NCBI GenBank assembly: GCA_017495105.1
Contig: JAFEIL010000337.1
Span: forward strand, 1-55,339
Length of the DNA stretch: 55,339 nt
Direction of reading: 5' to 3'
Source of the DNA: Emticicia sp.
GTDB taxonomy: Bacteria > Bacteroidota > Bacteroidia > Cytophagales > Spirosomataceae
Positions 7,774 to 15,965 of the stretch are shown here, one piece after another. Numbering within the stretch: the first letter of the stretch is position 1; each line of letters opens with the position of its first letter. Under the pieces are notes generated by a model. That model was given only the letters and a program-made list of their open reading frames with translations. It made no database searches and was not told the origin of the DNA. The position numbers were made by a program, and so were the translations under genes.

Positions 7774-9495
7774 ATGCAAGAAATAGAAATACCACAGCGA
7801 AAACCACGCACATTTATTGGTGAAGAATTTGCCCTGACTTCTTGGCAAGATTTAAAACCACTTTACGAAAATTTAGTAAGCCGTGCAATTACTAATTCCC
7901 AAGAATTACGCCAATGGTTCATCGACCGCAGTGAGTTGGAGTCGTATTTATCAGAAAATTTGGCTTGGCGATACATTAAAATGACTTGTGATACCGTCAG
8001 TGAAGAAAATCAAAAAAACTACCAGTTTTTTGTGGAAGAAATTCAGCCCGAACTCTCAGTTTATAGCGACCAACTCAATAAAAAAGCTCTCGAAAGTTCA
8101 TTTTTAGGTGAATTGAATGAGGAAGGCTTCTTTATCACTATTCGTGGGATGAAAAAATCGGTTGAGATTTTTCGTGAAGAAAACATTCCGATTGAAACTC
8201 AAATTCAGACCAAACAAACTGAATATCAGTCAACTACGGCAGCAATGACCGTAAACATCAATGGCGAAGAAATAACCTTGCCGAAAGCAGGTGATTTATT
8301 GCAGTCGCCAAATCGTGCGATTCGTGAAGAGGCTTGGAAAAAAATTGCCGAACGCCGCTATCAAGACCACGAGAAACTCGATGCATTGTTCAACGAACTG
8401 CGTGATTTACGACATCAGTTGGCCATCAATGCGGGTTTCTTGAATTTCCGTGATTATATGTTTGCTGCCATGGGGCGTTTCGATTATACGCCACAAGATT
8501 GCTTCAATTTTCACGAAGCGGTGGCTGAAACCGTTGTTCCATTGGTTGATGAAATGGTCAAAGAACGCAAAATTAAATTGAATGTCGATGAGCTTCGTCC
8601 GTGGGATTTGAAAGTTGACCCCGATGGCAAACCCGCCCTCAAGCCTTTCAGCAATGGGGAGGATTTGCTTGATAGAACTGTTGAATGTTTCCGAAGAATC
8701 GATCCAAAATTGGCTGATTATATTCGTATAATGCGTCGCATGGGGCATTTTGATGTCGAATCTCGAAAAGGCAAAGCTCCAGGTGGATACAACTATCCAC
8801 TCGAAGAAATCGGTGTGCCGTTTATTTTTATGAATGCCACTTCGAGCTTGCGTGATGTAGTCACTATGGTTCATGAGGGCGGCCATGCAATTCACTCTTT
8901 TGAAGTGCGTGATTTACCGCTAAACTCATTCCGTAGTACAACTTCGGAGGTGGCCGAATTGGCTTCTATGTCGATGGAGTTGATTTCGATGGAACATTGG
9001 GGTGTATTTTTTGAAAATGAAGAAGACCTAAAACGTGCCAAAATCGAACATTTAGAAGACATTTTGGAGGTTTTGCCGTGGATTGCAACGGTCGACAAAT
9101 TCCAACATTGGATTTATGAAAACCCTTCGCACACAATCGAAGAACGCCAAACACAATGGGTGAAAACCTTTGAACAATTCTCAGATTCGCTTACTAATTG
9201 GCAAGGTTTTGAGCGATTTAAAAAATATAATTGGCAGCGTCAGTTGCATATTTTTGAAGTGCCATTTTACTATATCGAATACGGAATGGCTCAGTTGGGA
9301 GCAATCAGTGTTTGGAGAAATTACAAACAAGATGCCCAAAAAGGACTTGATGGCTACTTAAATGCCCTAAAATTGGGTTATACGACAACAATAGGTAAGA
9401 TTTACGAAGCAGCCCACGTAAAATTTGATTTCTCGAAGGAATACATCGCCGAATTGATGGATTTTGTGAAGTCTGAATTGGAGAAGTTGAAGTAA
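7774..9495 (+). CDS. M3 family oligoendopeptidase
   Basis: 573 residues from the ATG at 7774. An in-frame GTG 69 bp upstream would add a tail encoded by a low-complexity repeat, so I rejected it. The zinc-binding motif is His367-Glu-Gly-Gly-His371, followed about 25 residues on by S-E-V-A-E-L-A-S-M-S, which holds the third ligand (Glu). Length and sequence fit the M3 'not-PepF' group of cytosolic oligoendopeptidases (about 550-570 residues). There is no signal peptide. It should degrade short peptides in the cytoplasm. It is transcribed alone or with the upstream genes, and a clear terminator follows at 9510. Confidence 0.92.
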   Translation: MQEIEIPQRKPRTFIGEEFALTSWQDLKPLYENLVSRAITNSQELRQWFIDRSELESYLSENLAWRYIKMTCDTVSEENQKNYQFFVEEIQPELSVYSDQLNKKALESSFLGELNEEGFFITIRGMKKSVEIFREENIPIETQIQTKQTEYQSTTAAMTVNINGEEITLPKAGDLLQSPNRAIREEAWKKIAERRYQDHEKLDALFNELRDLRHQLAINAGFLNFRDYMFAAMGRFDYTPQDCFNFHEAVAETVVPLVDEMVKERKIKLNVDELRPWDLKVDPDGKPALKPFSNGEDLLDRTVECFRRIDPKLADYIRIMRRMGHFDVESRKGKAPGGYNYPLEEIGVPFIFMNATSSLRDVVTMVHEGGHAIHSFEVRDLPLNSFRSTTSEVAELASMSMELISMEHWGVFFENEEDLKRAKIEHLEDILEVLPWIATVDKFQHWIYENPSHTIEERQTQWVKTFEQFSDSLTNWQGFERFKKYNWQRQLHIFEVPFYYIEYGMAQLGAISVWRNYKQDAQKGLDGYLNALKLGYTTTIGKIYEAAHVKFDFSKEYIAELMDFVKSELEKLK

Positions 9496-9509
9496 GAAAT
9501 AGTTTTCCG

Positions 9510-9551
9510 AAAAAAGGTACCTTTGATAATTTTATTAGAGGTGCCTTTTTT
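9510..9551 (+). terminator. Rho-independent terminator after the M3 peptidase gene
   Basis: AAAAAAGGTACCT (9510-9522) pairs with AGGTGCCTTTTTT (9539-9551) with one T-G wobble, 15 bases after the stop codon. The T-run forms part of the stem, as in many bidirectional terminators. Confidence 0.85.
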
Positions 9552-9656
9552 ATGACCATAGTTTTGAATTGTTTTGCTAAAATGATGAAAATTCAGAAAA
9601 TTCACTCATTTTTGTATTTTGAAATGTACCCCAAATTCCATCATTAACAAACTTTT

Positions 9657-12600
9657 ATGAAATTTACTTTTCCCGCATTGCTACTCCTGTTTTTAGTTTC
9701 AACATTTTCGTTCGCACAAGATATTACTTGTGGCTTTGACGATAGCGAAATTTCGCAGGAAATCATGAAACAATTACCGCAATTTATCAAAGAACGCAAG
9801 GCTCGGAAACAGGCTATTGATGATTTTTATATGTGCCGAGTAGTAGTTGATGTTGACTATCAGACTTTTAAGAAATATAATGGTGACACGCTCTTTATAA
9901 AAAATGAAGTAGCTAATATGATTCAGAAAACATCTGAGATTTATGAAAACGAAATCGGCACAAAACTGGTACTGACTTATGTAAATATTTGGAAAGAAGA
10001 AGCCAAAGATCCTTACAATAATGTGACAGATATTTTTGTAATGCTAACAAACCTTCGTAATGCTTATACAAATACCTCATTGTCGCGAATTCCAAATGAT
10101 TTAGTCATGTATCTCAATTCTAAAGGATTTTCGGGTGCAGGTGGCGTAGCGAGTGGAAAATTTAATGTTTCACCATGGCAAAATATCTCAACTATTGCTC
10201 ACGAAATCGGACATAATTTTGGTTCGCCACATACACAAAGTTGTACTTGGCCAGGTGGAGCGATTGATTTTTGTTATGCCGTAGAGGGAAACTGTTACTC
10301 GGAAGCTCTCGAAAATATTAAAGGAACGTTGATGAGCTATTGTAATCGCCGATTGAATAACTTTCACCCACTTTGTATCGAATTAATGAATCGAAATTCT
10401 ATCACTCGATATCAAAAAATAAGAAACACTTTTGAAAACATAAAATTGGCTGAAACGTGGGATTTTAACAAAGATTTATATTTTTCATGGAGTTCGGTTC
10501 TACAAGCCGAAACTTACCTAATTGAAGTGGCTGATGGCTCAGATTTTAAAAATATTATTCTGCGAGATAGTAGTGAACAAGCATATACAGTTTTGCCTTT
10601 TTTGAAGAAAAATAAAAATTATTTTCTTAGAATTAAACCTAAAAATAGACTTGGTGAAGGAGTTTGGTCAAATACAATGAAGGTGAACACGCCTGCGATT
10701 CTTGAAACACCGCAACCACAAACAGCACTTGATGGGAAAGTAAATATTGATGGAACAACGCTCACGCTTAGGTTTGATAAAATTGATGATGCGACCGAAT
10801 ATCAACTCCAAACCATTGGTTTTAGTTCGGGAAATACTTCTTATTCGTTTGATTTAAACGCTGTTGTTCGACGTGCAACTACCAATTCGTTTGTCATGAC
10901 AACATCGAGCGAAGGTTTCACATGGCGAGTGCGAGCCCTAAGAGGAAATGAGACAAGTGCATGGTCGAAACCAGAAACTTTTTGGATAAAACCAAATTCT
11001 TCAATTCTTGATTTGACCCAACAAGCTACCAATGGTTATCCGCTTACTTTCCCTATAAACTACACTGGTGGTAGTGGCGATATTCTTGAGGTGAAAGTAA
11101 TTGTTTCTGAAAATGCCAATTATTCAATGCCTATCGTCAATAAAACCCTTAAATCGGGTATTTATGCGAGCCAAATAAATTATCCATTTTTGCTCCAAAA
11201 TCTAAAGCCAAACACCAATTATTATGTAAAATTTGAGGAATATAATAATGATAAATTTAATATAATAGGTCTCCCCAAAGGCTTGGTTAGGTTTACCGAA
11301 AGGTCTTTCAGAACTGGTTCGGATTCAAATCCTGCTAGCTTTTCGTATTTCAATAATGGCAATATTGAAAATTTGAGTCGCACATTACGTAAAGTTGTTT
11401 TCAATGATAATTATGCTTTTGTAAGCACCAACGAAGGAATCGTGCAAATGAAAGTTGATGGCACTGCAGGTAAACTTATCAACCGACAACTAACCAATGG
11501 AATTGTAAGTAATGCAGTGGTTGATACTAAAACCGATGCTACTGGAAATCTGTGGATATTGACGCAAATTAGCAAACGCATTGCTTTCAATGGGGTTTTT
11601 CCGAAACCAACCTACCGATTGGCAAAATTAGAACCTAATACATTCAAAATCCTCGAATCAAGCGATTTTGTGGGGAGTAATAATACTGCTTTCAATAGTT
11701 TTGACCCACAAACAAAATTAGTAAATGATAACAGAAATATTCAAAAAATAATAGGTGATTCAACCGAGTTAGTTTTTCAACTTCCTACTAATGTAAGTTT
11801 ACAACAAAACATGATTTGGGGGAAAAGCTCGGTTTGGATGCTGGTTTATAATTCTACGAGTGCCATTAATGAAATTTATAATTATAATTTTGAGCAAAAA
11901 AAACAGACCATTTTTAACCGAACAAATACCTTACTGAATGGTTCCATTAGTCAGATTTATTTAGATGCTCAAGAAAACCTTTGGGTAGTAAATGGTGGAA
12001 CAAACCTATTGCTCAAATATAAAGAAGAATCGGGTTGGGTCAATCAAAATTTAACGCTTTCGGGTACCAATCGAATAATCGGTGAAAGTAATGGCATATT
12101 TTACTTGTATAATATTGCAGGTTTGAAACGAGATATTTACTCATTTGGGGAAAATGGCTTAAAATTGGCAGTAAATGTACCTTTGGTAAGTACCGCAGGA
12201 ACAATACAGTTGGATAATAGTGGGAAAATATGGTTGTTGCAAACTGATAAATTATTGAAAATAAATCCTTGTAATTACTTAAAAACTCCACAATTAAAGG
12301 CTTCTTCTAGTCAGATTTTGAAAGGTGAACAAGTTACGCTTAAGGCCGAAGGTTGTAGCAGTGCAAAGTGGACTTGGAACACAGAAAATAAGCCATCTGA
12401 AACCCAAATTACTGATAAAAACAATGTTTTACTCGTAAATCCAGCTTTAAGTACGCAGTATAAGGTTCAGTGTATTGACCAAGAATGTGTTAGCGATTTA
12501 AGTAACTTGTTGGAAGTAAACGTTCTGACGCTAAGTTTGAGTAGTGTAGATAAAAATAAATATTGTACCAACGAAAACATCGTCTTGAAGTTCATAGCAG

Positions 12601-13328
12601 GCGGAAAATATACTACAAAAAATGAATTTAGTGCGATTTTCTCAAACTCAGGAAAGAAATATACTGCAACGATAGCTAATGATAATTCGTTTAAAGCGGC
12701 TATTCCGAGAGAGATAGCAAGTGGTAAATATTGGGTTAAAGTTGAGAGTAATGAGCCAAAATTAACATCGACAGATTCGGTTGAAGTGCAGATTTTTAAA
12801 GCACCAACAATCAGTATTTCGGGTTTAAATGAGGCGTATGTTTTAGATACTACCCAAGTAATAGTGAAGTTAACTGGCACGCCACCATACAAGTTTGTTT
12901 ATAATGGGAAAGAGTCAGTTTCGAGCATGAACAATACTGTTATTAGAAGTTTTGTGCCGTCTGAGCCAATCAATTATAATTTCTATGTTTCTGAGTTTTC
13001 TGATACAAATTGTGCGAGTGGAATTATAGAGAACCGAGAAATAAATATAAGGGCAACCGTAAACCCAAAAGTTTCCAATTTTTGGGTAAAATATTTTCCA
13101 ATTCCGTTTGATGATGTATTGGATTTGCAAGTTTATAACAAGCCGGGCTCTAAGTTGACCGTAACATTATTCAATACAAAAGGAAAAATGGTTGTTCAGA
13201 AAGAGTATCCGATAGGTTCGTATTTAGATAAGTTTAAACTCGATACTACTGATTTGAGTGCAGGAATATACTTTTTGGTACTTGATACTGGTAAACGTAA
13301 AGAAACCAAAAAAGTTGTAAAGTGGTAG
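9657..13328 (+). CDS. Large T9SS-exported metzincin metalloprotease (reprolysin-like, M12B type)
   Basis: 1223 residues with a Sec signal peptide (ends F-A-Q, about residue 21). The catalytic motif is H-E-x-x-H-x-x-G-x-x-H (His182, Glu183, His186, His192), followed about 35 residues on by G-T-L-M-S-Y-C, the metzincin Met-turn. Residues about 270-560 resemble fibronectin-type modules. About 575-900 look like propeller-type repeats (aromatic-rich, N-x-W-x-L), followed by Ig-like segments. Residues 1139-1223 are a type A T9SS sorting domain (F-P-I-P-F-D-D near its start, L-S-A-G-I-Y-F late, basic end). It should therefore be secreted or surface-attached through the type IX system. The protein substrate is unknown. 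A strong terminator at 13345 ends its transcript. There is no neighbouring T9SS machinery. Confidence 0.9.
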   Translation: MKFTFPALLLLFLVSTFSFAQDITCGFDDSEISQEIMKQLPQFIKERKARKQAIDDFYMCRVVVDVDYQTFKKYNGDTLFIKNEVANMIQKTSEIYENEIGTKLVLTYVNIWKEEAKDPYNNVTDIFVMLTNLRNAYTNTSLSRIPNDLVMYLNSKGFSGAGGVASGKFNVSPWQNISTIAHEIGHNFGSPHTQSCTWPGGAIDFCYAVEGNCYSEALENIKGTLMSYCNRRLNNFHPLCIELMNRNSITRYQKIRNTFENIKLAETWDFNKDLYFSWSSVLQAETYLIEVADGSDFKNIILRDSSEQAYTVLPFLKKNKNYFLRIKPKNRLGEGVWSNTMKVNTPAILETPQPQTALDGKVNIDGTTLTLRFDKIDDATEYQLQTIGFSSGNTSYSFDLNAVVRRATTNSFVMTTSSEGFTWRVRALRGNETSAWSKPETFWIKPNSSILDLTQQATNGYPLTFPINYTGGSGDILEVKVIVSENANYSMPIVNKTLKSGIYASQINYPFLLQNLKPNTNYYVKFEEYNNDKFNIIGLPKGLVRFTERSFRTGSDSNPASFSYFNNGNIENLSRTLRKVVFNDNYAFVSTNEGIVQMKVDGTAGKLINRQLTNGIVSNAVVDTKTDATGNLWILTQISKRIAFNGVFPKPTYRLAKLEPNTFKILESSDFVGSNNTAFNSFDPQTKLVNDNRNIQKIIGDSTELVFQLPTNVSLQQNMIWGKSSVWMLVYNSTSAINEIYNYNFEQKKQTIFNRTNTLLNGSISQIYLDAQENLWVVNGGTNLLLKYKEESGWVNQNLTLSGTNRIIGESNGIFYLYNIAGLKRDIYSFGENGLKLAVNVPLVSTAGTIQLDNSGKIWLLQTDKLLKINPCNYLKTPQLKASSSQILKGEQVTLKAEGCSSAKWTWNTENKPSETQITDKNNVLLVNPALSTQYKVQCIDQECVSDLSNLLEVNVLTLSLSSVDKNKYCTNENIVLKFIAGGKYTTKNEFSAIFSNSGKKYTATIANDNSFKAAIPREIASGKYWVKVESNEPKLTSTDSVEVQIFKAPTISISGLNEAYVLDTTQVIVKLTGTPPYKFVYNGKESVSSMNNTVIRSFVPSEPINYNFYVSEFSDTNCASGIIENREINIRATVNPKVSNFWVKYFPIPFDDVLDLQVYNKPGSKLTVTLFNTKGKMVVQKEYPIGSYLDKFKLDTTDLSAGIYFLVLDTGKRKETKKVVKW

Positions 13329-13344
13329 AATATCAGGAACCTTA

Positions 13345-13375
13345 ACGTTGGCATGTTTCATAACCATGCCAACGT
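13345..13375 (+). terminator. Terminator hairpin after the metzincin gene
   Basis: ACGTTGGCATG (13345-13355) and CATGCCAACGT (13365-13375) form a perfect 11-bp stem with a 9-base loop, followed by AATTTT. It lies 17 bases after the stop codon. Confidence 0.85.
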
Positions 13376-13379
13376 AATT

Positions 13380-13600
13380 TTAAAAACAATTCATTGACTT
13401 GACCGAACCTGTTATCGATGTACTTGTCTTTACTGTGGAATCATACGTTACTTGAACTTACCGACATCGGCCAAGATTTTGCTGAATATAATTAAAGGAA
13501 TAAACGTTTGAAGTTTCCGAAACATCAGCACCAATTCTTTTTCCGTTGCCGATAAGCGTAATGCCCAATACTCTCGAATAATATCTTGATAAATCAAGGG
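13380..13600 (-). pseudogene. Possible gene remnant on the minus strand
   Basis: This stretch has no intact gene, but two minus-strand frames read like protein. One gives G-K-R-I-G-A-D-V-S-E-T-S-N-V-Y-S-F-N-Y and, after one TAA stop, V-Q-V-T-Y-D-S-T-V-K-T-S-T-S-I-T-G. The overlapping frame is open for more than 60 codons but has no start codon upstream. The Ser/Thr-rich beta-strand-like text resembles the end of an exported Bacteroidota protein. I cannot name the family. The rest of the 346-bp gap holds only the terminator at 13345 and the promoter-like element at 13626. Confidence 0.3.
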
Positions 13601-13625
13601 GCATTTATTCCTAAGAACTTTTTTG

Positions 13626-13633
13626 TATTTTTG
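13626..13633 (+). promoter_or_regulatory. Candidate -7 element TATTTTTG
   Basis: This matches the Bacteroidota -7 consensus TAnnTTTG, 41 bases before the ATG of the NTF2-like gene. No convincing TTTG is found 19-21 bases upstream. Confidence 0.4.
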
Positions 13634-13674
13634 GTTATAAAATTCTTTTCATTACTCATTCCTAACTATTCATT

Positions 13675-14130
13675 ATGAAAAAACTATTGACTTTATTAAT
13701 GCTCATTGTGGCAACTCAGTCATTTGCCCAAACCGATGAAGAACAAATAAAAGCATCTATTAATCAAGTATTTGATGGAATGCGAAAGAACGATTCGAGC
13801 CTTGTGCATGCGGCTTTGCATCCTTCATGTACGCTCAAATCAATTGGAAAAGATAAAACTGGTGAAGTACGTCTACAAGAAGATGCAATTTTGAGCTGGT
13901 TAAAGCAAATCGGTACGAAGCGTGAAGGGGTAATTTTAGATGAGAGATTAACGAGTTACGATATCAAAGTCGATGGTGAAATGGCTATGGCTTGGACTCC
14001 CTACGAATTTTATGTCAATGAAAAATTTAATCATTGCGGTGTAAATGTGTTTATGATGATGAAAACCGACAAAGGCTGGAAAATGATTGGAATCGTGGAT
14101 ACCCGCCGTAAAGAAAATTGTCTAAAGTGA
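13675..14130 (+). CDS. Exported NTF2-like (SnoaL/DUF4440-type) protein
   Basis: 151 residues. The signal peptide M-K-K-L-L-T-L-L-M-L-I ends at S-F-A-Q (about residue 19). The mature part begins with E-E-Q-I-K-A-S-I-N-Q-V-F-D-G-M and ends with W-K-M-I-G-I-V-D-T-R, the usual edges of an NTF2-like cone fold (nuclear transport factor 2 family). Periplasmic location is expected. Many such proteins bind small ligands without known catalysis, and none is proposed here. It is a single gene with a candidate promoter at 13626 and a terminator at 14155. Confidence 0.8.
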   Translation: MKKLLTLLMLIVATQSFAQTDEEQIKASINQVFDGMRKNDSSLVHAALHPSCTLKSIGKDKTGEVRLQEDAILSWLKQIGTKREGVILDERLTSYDIKVDGEMAMAWTPYEFYVNEKFNHCGVNVFMMMKTDKGWKMIGIVDTRRKENCLK

Positions 14131-14154
14131 AAACGTAGTTATTAGTTACTGGAA

Positions 14155-14190
14155 AAAAGTCCCTCAGAAAATTCGCTTATTGGGACTTTT
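14155..14190 (+). terminator. Terminator after the NTF2-like gene
   Basis: AAAAGTCCC (14155-14163) pairs with GGGACTTTT (14182-14190). The loop is 18 bases, and the tail is U-rich in both directions. It also lies downstream of the convergent gene at 14303. Confidence 0.7.
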
Positions 14191-14302
14191 ACCTATAAAC
14201 GTTTACAATTAATGTGCTTCAAATATAGTTTTGTAGGTTAATGGACAAAAAAGCTGTGAAAATCTGCAGTGCTTCCATCGGTGTCATCTGCAACTCACTT
14301 TT

Positions 14303-14959
14303 TTACCTCGTAAAATAATTGGCTAAAATCAATGGCTTAGGAAATTCCATTTCAAAATCGCTAACAGCTAAAACAGACAATGGTTTTAGCTGATAAATAG
14401 GAGGGAAATGGGCATAATCAATTTCGATATTGAGCAATTTGGCAAATGCTGCTTTGCCTTTGGCAGGTGAATTGGTTATCAATAAATCATCGCCAAGCTT
14501 TTGGGCAAGTTTGAGAGGGAAAAATTTAGTAGAAATCGGAAATTTGAACGAACCGTCTCGCAGATGTACTTTAAAGAAGGTCTTGCCTTCAATCAATACT
14601 TCTACAATCTTTTCTTTGGCTGTTGGCTTTATGATTGTAAAGTCGGCCAACTCTTTAGGGATTCCCCAATTGGCAATCCCATTTTCTACACTATCTTGGC
14701 TTGAAACATAGATTTTTGAAATAGAAAAAACCTTCTTTTTGTCAAAATCTAACCTTCCTGGCACAAACAAAAGTTCATGATAAGACCCAACGGCTGAGGT
14801 TTCATAATCAACCAACATAACTGTGCCCACAAAATCACCATCGAATCTATTGGATTGATAATCAGACAGAAAGCCAAACTGTTCAACAAACGATTTTGGG
14901 AAATGATAAAGAAAAATGTATCCGTTACCCTTGAGTTTCCACGGTGGCGGTGCTTGCAT
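14303..14959 (-). CDS. Acetoacetate decarboxylase family protein
   Basis: 218 residues, no signal peptide. The pattern of acetoacetate decarboxylase (ADC) is visible: a Y-H-E-L-L-F segment (Glu62) in the position of a conserved active-site Glu, and G-I-P-K-E with Lys102 in the place of the Schiff-base lysine. In the classical enzyme a second lysine directly follows. Here it is Glu, so the pKa tuning would differ and acetoacetate may not be the substrate. Many ADC-superfamily members are not decarboxylases. It is transcribed leftward, 60 bp from the FMN reductase gene, so possibly co-transcribed with it. Family is fairly sure, reaction is not. Confidence 0.75.
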   Translation of the reverse strand: MQAPPPWKLKGNGYIFLYHFPKSFVEQFGFLSDYQSNRFDGDFVGTVMLVDYETSAVGSYHELLFVPGRLDFDKKKVFSISKIYVSSQDSVENGIANWGIPKELADFTIIKPTAKEKIVEVLIEGKTFFKVHLRDGSFKFPISTKFFPLKLAQKLGDDLLITNSPAKGKAAFAKLLNIEIDYAHFPPIYQLKPLSVLAVSDFEMEFPKPLILANYFTR

Positions 14960-15019
14960 GTTTTGTTATCAGTTATTGGTTGATTGTTTACTGGTTTTGA
15001 CTGCCTACTGAGAATTGCT

Positions 15020-15544
15020 TTAAAATGCTATAAAAGCCTTAGCTTGTTTTTCGAGGAAGTTTCGATAGACATCAAACGTAAACTCTTCACCGTTAAAGTG
15101 GGCTTTCATGTTGCCGAATTTCATTCTTAAACCCAATACATCGGTTCCCATGTAGCTCAAAATGTCATTTAAATGTCCGAGTCCAACGGCATTTCCCAAT
15201 AATCCTGCAGAGATTCCGACCAAAGCAGCTTTTTTATTATTGAAACTATCAGGATAACGTAAGCCATCGAAGAAAGTTTTTAACACCCCTGGAAACGAAC
15301 CGTTGTATTCGGGTACAATAAATATAAATTTTTTGGTTTCGTCAACTTTTTTCTGAAACTCATTGAAAGCCTCGTTTTTACCAGAATTTTGGTACAAAGC
15401 AGAAAATGCAAAATCGGCTGGAAGTTCGGCCAAATCAATAATCTGACTGTCTTGCCCGAGCGATTTTAAAAGATTTTGGTAATTGATTCCGACTTTTCTT
15501 GAAACAGAGTTTTGGCGGTTAGTACCTATTATGATGGAAGTCAT
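15020..15544 (-). CDS. NADPH-dependent FMN reductase family protein
   Basis: 174 residues with a flavodoxin-like fold. The phosphate-binding loop is G-T-N-R-Q-N-S-V-S-R (residues about 7-16), and the second FMN contact is P-E-Y-N-G-S-F-P-G-V-L-K, the typical signature of this family. It is soluble and cytosolic. It likely reduces quinones, azo compounds or free flavin with NAD(P)H. It lies upstream of the ADC-like gene on the same strand, 60 bp apart, and diverges from the DUF3817 gene. Confidence 0.88.
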   Translation of the reverse strand: MTSIIIGTNRQNSVSRKVGINYQNLLKSLGQDSQIIDLAELPADFAFSALYQNSGKNEAFNEFQKKVDETKKFIFIVPEYNGSFPGVLKTFFDGLRYPDSFNNKKAALVGISAGLLGNAVGLGHLNDILSYMGTDVLGLRMKFGNMKAHFNGEEFTFDVYRNFLEKQAKAFIAF

Positions 15545-15640
15545 TATCGAAATTATATTATGATTAATGTTATTCTAACAAAAAAAACAATAAAATGTTC
15601 ATCTTCCGAGAAAATCGAAACGCTCAATTAACAAATCTCG

Positions 15641-15648
15641 TATCTTTG
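15641..15648 (+). promoter_or_regulatory. Candidate -7 element TATCTTTG
   Basis: This matches TAnnTTTG, 17 bases before the ATG of the DUF3817 gene, so the transcript would have a very short leader. The -33 element is not clear. Confidence 0.5.
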
Positions 15649-15665
15649 TCAAAAACCAAAGATTT

Positions 15666-15959
15666 ATGTTCAAAACCACTTTAGGCAAATTTAGAGTTGT
15701 AGCTTTTTTGGAAGGCTGTTCTTTTATACTTTTCGGAATCACGATGCCTCTTAAATATATGTTGGGTTTTCCAAAGCCTAATTATTTTGTGGGTATGGCT
15801 CACGGCGTACTTTTTATTGCGTATGTGGTGCTTTTGGCCATAGTCGTTATTCAATACAAATGGTCGTTTAAGAAAGCCGTTTTGGCATTTTTGGCCTCAT
15901 TTGTTCCTTTCGGAACTTTTTATGCCGATAAAAAACTATTTCGAGAAGAATTGAAATAA
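15666..15959 (+). CDS. DUF3817 small membrane protein
   Basis: 97 residues with three predicted membrane segments (about 10-27, 41-63, 69-86). The opening F-R-V-V-A-F-L-E-G-C-S-F and the G-M-A-H-G-V-L-F motif are characteristic of DUF3817 integral membrane proteins (YdzA-like). Function is not known. It converges with tamB, only 6 bases between the ends of the two genes. Confidence 0.88.
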   Translation: MFKTTLGKFRVVAFLEGCSFILFGITMPLKYMLGFPKPNYFVGMAHGVLFIAYVVLLAIVVIQYKWSFKKAVLAFLASFVPFGTFYADKKLFREELK

Positions 15960-15965
15960 TTTAAT

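Noticed and set aside
8407-8895. 162-codon open frame on the minus strand inside the M3 peptidase gene
   Set aside because: It is antisense to a gene with clear motifs, lacks any recognisable domain and is due to codon bias of the plus-strand gene.
12467-12892. 141-codon minus-strand open frame inside the metzincin gene
   Set aside because: Antisense shadow; no domain and no start context.
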